A stretch of DNA of 16,881 nt. It comes from Flavobacteriales bacterium (lineage in GTDB: Bacteria > Bacteroidota > Bacteroidia > Flavobacteriales_F > PHOS-HE28). Where the stretch lies: contig JADJQW010000007.1 in NCBI GenBank assembly GCA_016712535.1, forward strand, positions 1-16,881, read 5' to 3'. The translations under genes and the position numbers were made by a program. Below, one piece after another: positions 15,607 through 16,881 of this stretch. Position 1 is the first letter of the stretch. Each line of letters starts with the position of its first letter. The notes beneath the pieces are model-generated. The model did not search any database. It had not been told where the DNA came from and saw only the letters and a program-made list of their open reading frames with translations.

Positions 15607-16881
15607 TCAATGCTTCACCACGCGGTGCTGGGAGCGGGCGCCGTCTCGTTGGATAACGAGCATGTATGCGCCGTTGGAAACGCTGGAGAGATCCAAACTC
15701 AGCAAGCGATCCACCGCTGCCGTGCCGCTCAGGACACGCGCACCGGTCATGTCGCGCAGTTCCCATTGCAGCGATCCGCCAGCGCCCAGGAGCTCCACCA
15801 GCAGCTGCCCCTTCGTTGGGTTCGGGCTCACGCGGGCGCTTGCAGCGGTGATCTCCTCTACACCGGTGAAGCCCTCGCAGATGCATCCGGGCTGCCACGT
15901 ATCGTTCACGGTAGCGGCGTTGCCATCGTCGCAAGGTGTGCCGGGCAGCTCGTTGCCGCCGTAGGTGCCTGCGCAGTCCTGGCCCCAGCACACGCAGCCG
16001 GAGCTGTACACATCGTTGCTCGTATCGGCATTGCCATCATCGCAGGCGCTTCCCGGAACGGCCGGACCATCAGGCACGCCCAGGCAATCAACCGTGGAGT
16101 TCGCGGAGTTGAAACAGAGCGTGGGATGCGAGAAGATGTTCTGGCCTGCGAAACCTTGACCCAGCGTATCGGATTGGAGCACCTCGCTGTAGAACTGCAG
16201 CAAGGTGTGGCAATTGGGATCGCTGCACACCAAGGAATCAGGGATGCGGAGCGCGAGGTTCAAGCAGAAACTGAGATCCCCATCGGTGGTGAACTGGCCG
16301 ATGAGCACGCGATTGCTCTCGGTCGGCCCGCTCACTCCGCCGAGCACGGCCCAAGCAACGTTCTCATCGCTGAAACTGCTGCTGCCGCCTGGCTCGAAGC
16401 AATCGGGAAGATTGCCCACTGAGTTGATGGTGCCGGGCGCCGTGCCAAGATTGATCAGCCCATCCGCGCTGGTGAGCGGGATGCCAGCTGCAAGCGCATC
16501 GTTCACCAGGAGTCCGCTCTGGTTATTGGAACCGCCCACGACACTGCCATCAACGTCCTCCGTCTTGAGGATGCCCCAATGCAGGGTACTCGCTGCGCCA
16601 AAGCTGAGCCACGAATCAATGGCTACAGTGTTCTTGTTCAAGTGCTGCGCGGGGATGTCCCTGCCCCAGGCCTCGCCACGGTCGTCGTTGTTGAAGAAGC
16701 TCGTGGTGGTGCCGATCGTAAACGGGTGGTTGGTGAAGCCGCCCACGCTCACCAGCTTATAGCCGGGCAGCATGTCCACATAAACGCGATAGGTCTTCGC
16801 GCCTTCTACAAGGCCGGGCCCGCCATCGGTATCGGCCGCGTCATCGGCGTTGGCTACATAATAGGCCTCCACGATGATGCC
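15607..16881 (-). CDS. T9SS-secreted protein with shared N-terminal domain and CDDGN repeats (partial)
   Basis: A secreted protein of unknown function; the start and signal peptide lie beyond the right edge (visible beginning GIIVEAYYVANADDAAD). The visible frame is unbroken. Residues 1-245 or so are the shared domain: TYRVYVDMLPGYKLVSVG, IGTTTSFFNNDD, TVAIDSWLSFGAAS, DVDGSVVGGSNNQSG, VAWAVLGGVSGPTESNRVLIGQFTTDGDLSFCLNLALRIP. Then come two Cys-rich repeats, GSACDDGNADTSNDVYSSGC-CWG and GTPCDDGNAATVNDTWQPGC-CEG, related to the modules of the 12817 gene. It ends in a T9SS type A sorting domain, ARVSPNPTKGQLLVEL, LQWELRDMTGARVL and SNGAYMLVIQRDG, which directs transport across the outer membrane. 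It is the upstream member of a likely operon with the 15597 gene. Confidence 0.88.
   Translation of the reverse strand, partial: GIIVEAYYVANADDAADTDGGPGLVEGAKTYRVYVDMLPGYKLVSVGGFTNHPFTIGTTTSFFNNDDRGEAWGRDIPAQHLNKNTVAIDSWLSFGAASTLHWGILKTEDVDGSVVGGSNNQSGLLVNDALAAGIPLTSADGLINLGTAPGTINSVGNLPDCFEPGGSSSFSDENVAWAVLGGVSGPTESNRVLIGQFTTDGDLSFCLNLALRIPDSLVCSDPNCHTLLQFYSEVLQSDTLGQGFAGQNIFSHPTLCFNSANSTVDCLGVPDGPAVPGSACDDGNADTSNDVYSSGCVCWGQDCAGTYGGNELPGTPCDDGNAATVNDTWQPGCICEGFTGVEEITAASARVSPNPTKGQLLVELLGAGGSLQWELRDMTGARVLSGTAAVDRLLSLDLSSVSNGAYMLVIQRDGARSQHRVVKH

Noticed and set aside
1..16881. Insertion sequences, prophage or defence genes
   Set aside because: No transposase, integrase, terminal repeats, phage or nuclease motifs were seen on either strand.

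Overview
The window comes from a GC-rich member of the Bacteroidota, most likely an uncultured Flavobacteriales lineage. The evidence is three proteins with C-terminal domains of the type IX secretion system (T9SS) type A kind, a MutS and a pyruvate dehydrogenase E1-beta of clear Bacteroidota character, start sites without Shine-Dalgarno sequences, and promoter boxes of the Bacteroidota form TTTG-(19)-TAnnTTTG. No mobile element, phage gene or CRISPR array was seen.

Layout. (1) 1-1028, minus strand: the N-terminal part of an outer-membrane beta-barrel protein (DUF6089-like, running off the left edge), with a SpoU/TrmH-family RNA methyltransferase upstream of it. (2) 1106-3745, plus strand: mutS, divergent from the methyltransferase. 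(3) 3750-6669, plus strand: a large YfhO-like polytopic membrane protein with an extra C-terminal domain. (4) 6687-6939, plus strand: a strong promoter, tRNA-Gly(GCC), an intrinsic terminator and tRNA-Leu(UAA). (5) 7092-8901, plus strand: a T9SS-secreted protein with seven 'DPG' repeats. (6) 8953-9936, minus strand: pdhB. (7) 10057-16881, minus strand: four surface or secreted protein genes. These are a TSP3/Cys-rich repeat protein, a beta-helix-like protein ending in a dockerin-like EF-hand, a 255-residue standalone domain, and a T9SS protein running off the right edge. Three of the four share one uncharacterised N-terminal domain.

Sequence quality dominates interpretation. Nearly every long gene left of about 14 kb is broken by single-base indels, several of them one extra base in a short homopolymer (7357-7361, 13931-13934, 10740-10742). 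Density is highest in 1-3.8 kb. The protein signal continues across each break in another frame, so I annotate whole genes with frameshifts and treat most breaks as uncorrected long-read errors rather than pseudogenes. The two rightmost genes are unbroken.

The left half is housekeeping (RNA modification, mismatch repair, tRNAs, central carbon metabolism). The right half is a cell-surface/secretome cluster. Its most unusual parts are the paralogous N-terminal domain, the 267-bp coding tandem repeats with a nested internal duplication, an apparent 165-residue internal deletion in one paralogue, and the dockerin-like end of the beta-helix protein. No obvious new enzymatic or defence system was found.
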